DNA of 8,239 nucleotides, from the NCBI GenBank assembly GCA_002419125.1, contig DIFL01000033.1, positions 1-8,239 of the forward strand, read 5' to 3'. Made by a program: the position numbers and the translations under genes. This document shows positions 6,165 through 8,239 of the stretch, in pieces. The notes under the pieces were generated by a model. It saw only the letters and a list, made by a program, of their open reading frames with translations. It made no database searches and was not told the DNA's origin. Source of the stretch: Candidatus Dojkabacteria bacterium UBA5749. Its GTDB lineage: Bacteria; Patescibacteriota; Dojkabacteria; SC72. The first letter of the stretch is position 1. Each line of letters opens with the position of its first letter.

Positions 6165-7490
6165 ATGAAGAAATCAATAAAAGTATTAACAATTTTTTTT
6201 CTATTCTTTCTTTTCCTTCTAATTCCTAGAACTATTGTAAATGCGGTTGAAACTTGCCCAGAAAGTATGCCTGCACAGGAAAGATATATATGTTTACAGA
6301 AAGAATTGAACAAATTAGAAAGTAACCAAGGCTCTCTTCAAAAAAAATTGAAGAATGAAGACTATCAACAGCTATCTTTAAATGAAAAAATTAAATATAT
6401 CAGTACTGAAATATTACAAACTGAAAAAATTATTCAAACATTAGGAATTGAAGTCATTGCTCAAGATATTGAGATTAAATTATTGGCAGACGAGATAAAT
6501 ATTAAAGAAAACGATATCAGTGTGTTAAATCAAGAAATTAATGTTCTTGAAGAAACAGTCAACGAAAGAGTAACCCAATCATACAAATTTTCTCAAGTAA
6601 GACCCTTTGAATATCTTTTTGATGTAAAAAACCTTGATTCTATAATAAGGAAAGTTAAATATTTGGTTGAGACTAGAATGAATGATAAAAACTCTCTCAA
6701 GCAATATGCCGTCAAGATGAATGATTTAGAAGATGAGGAACTCTTGCTAGCAAGTAAAAAGGCAGAATTACAAATGAAAAGAAATGAACTAGAAGCTGAG
6801 AAAGAACGATTAACAGAAGAAAAAGTATATCTAGATCAACAAAAAATTGAGAAAGACTCTCTCTTAGCAGAATCCTACAGAAGAGAAGAGGCGTATAAAA
6901 AGGAACTCGCTACAACAACTGCAATGATTTCTGATATGGATGAGAAGATATCTGACTTAGTAATAGCACTCTTTAATTCTGGAGGTCTTGGTAATGGTAC
7001 TGAAGTATCAGCAGGCAATATAATTGGTTACCAAGGACATACTGGTTGCTCCTTTGGTTCTCATTTACACTTCGAGATTAGAGATAAAAACAATGTTAAA
7101 CAGGACCCTTCTAAATACCTAAACGGAGGTACCTACTGGAGTTATGTTTCAAGCAAGATATATTCAGCACCCTTAGAGGGGGCTCGAATTACACAAGTCT
7201 ACAAAGTCTACTCACATAGGGCTTGGGATATGGTAAGCACAACAAGGGGTATTCAAGATGGTTCGACATATACCGTTCCAACAGGTATATGTACAAATGT
7301 AGATAACTATATTAAGAGTACTGGAAGAAACTGGGCCTATTTAACTGGAGAAGGTGCTCCTGTAAAAGCTATTGCAGATGGAAAAGTATATTACGGATTG
7401 TATTCTACAAATCTTCCTGCATATCCTTGTAAATATGCATTAGTAGTACACAAAGATGGTAATAAGTCTTTCTACTTACATCTTAAGTAA
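6165..7490 (+). CDS. Secreted coiled-coil M23 (LytM-type) peptidase with permuted catalytic domain
   Basis: Probable FtsEX-activated peptidoglycan hydrolase. Residues 1-27 are a signal peptide (KK, then a Phe/Leu core, V-N-A). Residues about 44-262 are Glu/Lys/Leu-rich coiled coil; the stretch around 135-170 (RVTQSYKF...FEYLF...LDSIIRKVKYL) resembles the PcsB/CwlO/EnvC coiled-coil region. The catalytic part has M23 elements in unusual order. Residues 281-319 carry the normally C-terminal half (VSAGNIIGYQGHTG, then H300-L-H302-FE, then DPSKYL). Residues 336-441 carry the normally N-terminal half (P-x-x-G-x-x-I-T-Q, H351-x-x-x-D355, GAPVKAIADGKV, YLHL with H439), ending at the stop. About 40 residues separate D355 from the GAPV strand, far more than usual. 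All LytM catalytic-domain residues are accounted for, unlike EnvC, whose domain is degenerate. Five cysteines (31, 43, 295, 376, 422) could form disulfides. It starts 2 bases after ftsX. Confidence 0.88.
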   Translation: MKKSIKVLTIFFLFFLFLLIPRTIVNAVETCPESMPAQERYICLQKELNKLESNQGSLQKKLKNEDYQQLSLNEKIKYISTEILQTEKIIQTLGIEVIAQDIEIKLLADEINIKENDISVLNQEINVLEETVNERVTQSYKFSQVRPFEYLFDVKNLDSIIRKVKYLVETRMNDKNSLKQYAVKMNDLEDEELLLASKKAELQMKRNELEAEKERLTEEKVYLDQQKIEKDSLLAESYRREEAYKKELATTTAMISDMDEKISDLVIALFNSGGLGNGTEVSAGNIIGYQGHTGCSFGSHLHFEIRDKNNVKQDPSKYLNGGTYWSYVSSKIYSAPLEGARITQVYKVYSHRAWDMVSTTRGIQDGSTYTVPTGICTNVDNYIKSTGRNWAYLTGEGAPVKAIADGKVYYGLYSTNLPAYPCKYALVVHKDGNKSFYLHLK

Positions 7491-7514
7491 CCCCTTTGCT
7501 ATTAATCAATATTT

Positions 7515-7543
7515 TTGATAAACTCTTTAAAGTTAACTATAAG
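7515..7543 (+). promoter_or_regulatory. Candidate promoter of the foldase gene
   Basis: TTGATA (7515-7520) and TATAAG (7538-7543) are spaced by 17 bases, each matching the sigma-70 consensus at five of six positions; this is the best -35/-10 pair in the window. Transcription would start near 7550, leaving a leader of about 23 bases without a Shine-Dalgarno sequence. A second possibility is TATATT (7559-7564), which lies 8 bases before the ATG like the -10 elements of prfB and the cohesin-like gene. The 82-base gap (7491-7572) contains no hairpin with a U-run, so the upstream operon may read through. Confidence 0.5.
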
Positions 7544-7572
7544 TTTATTTTAATTTTATATATTTTACCTAA

Positions 7573-8239
7573 ATGGCAAAAGTAAAAGTTACTAATAAGA
7601 AGGATAAATCCTCCAAAGTTCCCAAAAAGACCATCTCAATTAAAAAGCCCAATATTAAAATTGAGAAACCAAATTTTAAAAAGATGTCCTCAGGAAAAAC
7701 AATTAAGACACTATTGTTGGTTCTTGCTGGAGTTGTAATCTTTATCTTAATAGACCTCTTTGTACAATATTTAAATAATGGATACAGTATTGCAGTAGTA
7801 GATGGCTCTAGAATATCAACAAATGAATATCACAAAAGATTAGAAAATTCATATGGTCAAACTATCTCAGAACAATTAATTGAGGAGAAGTTAATTCAAT
7901 TGGAAGCCACAAAAGAAGGTGTTGAAGTAACAGAAGAGGAGATAGATAATCAGTTAAATGAAATAATCGAAAATATCGGGGGAGAAGAGGCATATAAAAG
8001 TGCTTTAACTCAGAATAATATTACCGAAGAGGATTTGAAATTCCAAATAGAGTTAGACCAATTAGTGGTATCTATATTAAAACCAACCTTAGAGTATACT
8101 GATGATGATGTTAAAGCTTTCTTTGAACAGTATAGTTCAGTACTATATCCAAATGAAACAGAAGCTTTAGAAGAGGGTGCTAAATTAGACTACGAACAGT
8201 ATAAAGAGGAGGTTGAGGATATATATATAAGACAAGAGG
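7573..8239 (+). CDS. Membrane-anchored SurA/PrsA-like foldase (N-terminal part, runs off the window)
   Basis: The frame is open from ATG 7573 to the window edge, giving 222 residues. A Lys-rich cytoplasmic tail (1-45, with K-P-N-I-K / K-P-N-F-K imperfect repeats) precedes one membrane helix (about 46-66), so the rest should lie outside the membrane. Residues about 72-190 match the SurA N-terminal / PrsA chaperone pattern: I-A-V-V-D-G-S-R-I-S-T-N-E-Y, then Q-L-I-E-E-K-L-I-Q-L-E-A, G-V-E-V-T-E-E-E-I-D-N-Q-L, N-I-T-E-E-D-L-K, and Y-T-D-D-D-V-K-A-F-F. Relatives help exported proteins fold and often carry a parvulin peptidyl-prolyl isomerase domain; whether one follows cannot be seen. A later in-frame ATG at 7684 sits closer to the membrane helix and is a possible alternative start. 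The position after a secreted hydrolase suggests it may serve wall or surface proteins. Confidence 0.82.
   Translation, partial: MAKVKVTNKKDKSSKVPKKTISIKKPNIKIEKPNFKKMSSGKTIKTLLLVLAGVVIFILIDLFVQYLNNGYSIAVVDGSRISTNEYHKRLENSYGQTISEQLIEEKLIQLEATKEGVEVTEEEIDNQLNEIIENIGGEEAYKSALTQNNITEEDLKFQIELDQLVVSILKPTLEYTDDDVKAFFEQYSSVLYPNETEALEEGAKLDYEQYKEEVEDIYIRQE

Noticed and set aside
6193..6200. Run of eight T in the signal-peptide region of the M23 gene as a phase-variation or slippage tract
   Set aside because: Runs of this length are expected in AT-rich sequence encoding Phe-rich signal peptides, and the frame is intact.
7482..7530. Frameshift that truncated a canonical C-terminal half of the M23 domain
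   Set aside because: No reading frame after the stop continues with a G-x-T-G...HLHFE pattern, and that half is already present upstream at residues 281-319.
7491..7572. Intrinsic terminator after the M23 gene
   Set aside because: Only a 5-bp stem (ATCAA/TTGAT) and an 8-bp palindrome (CTTTAAAG) are present, with no following U-run.

Overview
The window is AT-rich and gene-dense. It holds eight protein-coding genes, seven complete and one running off the right edge. There are no RNA genes, insertion sequences, CRISPR arrays or gene-free stretches longer than about 85 bases. The content suggests a small-genome bacterium, most plausibly a member of the Candidate Phyla Radiation (Patescibacteria). 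The reasons are an A+T-rich sequence, TAA at all seven visible stop codons, no recognisable Shine-Dalgarno sequence at any start, and a cohesin-like surface protein with a sortase-type tail of a kind I associate with that group. This placement is an inference. An intact RF2 gene and the absence of in-frame TGA argue against the lineages that reassigned UGA to glycine (Gracilibacteria, Absconditabacteria).

Layout. At the left (minus strand) is a secreted cohesin-like protein ending in an IPETG sorting signal. It diverges from uppP (plus strand), the undecaprenyl-diphosphatase that recycles the lipid carrier for cell-wall precursors. uppP converges on gpmI (minus strand), the cofactor-independent phosphoglycerate mutase of glycolysis; the two genes share a single TTAA for their stop codons. 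gpmI diverges from a plus-strand run that fills the rest of the window: prfB (RF2), ftsE, ftsX, a secreted coiled-coil M23 peptidase, and a membrane-anchored SurA/PrsA-like foldase (partial). ftsE, ftsX and the peptidase gene overlap or nearly abut and are probably co-transcribed. The foldase appears to have its own promoter.

How the genes fit together. FtsE (ATPase) and FtsX (membrane subunit with an external loop) form the division-site complex that, in other bacteria, switches on a coiled-coil peptidoglycan hydrolase (EnvC with its amidases, PcsB, CwlO, RipC). The next gene is such a coiled-coil protein, so this looks like a complete FtsEX-hydrolase cell-separation module. The foldase after it could help fold exported proteins, and UppP supports wall synthesis.

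The most notable observation is in the hydrolase. Its M23 (LytM-type) catalytic domain appears circularly permuted: the half that is normally C-terminal (HLH motif) comes first, and the half that is normally N-terminal (HxxxD, then YxHL) comes second and ends at the stop codon. All expected catalytic residues are present once. Other points worth checking are a genome style that looks leaderless or independent of Shine-Dalgarno pairing, a 12-bp perfect dyad between gpmI and prfB, a 13-bp perfect hairpin inside uppP, a long charged tail on FtsE, and an RF2 gene without the usual programmed frameshift.
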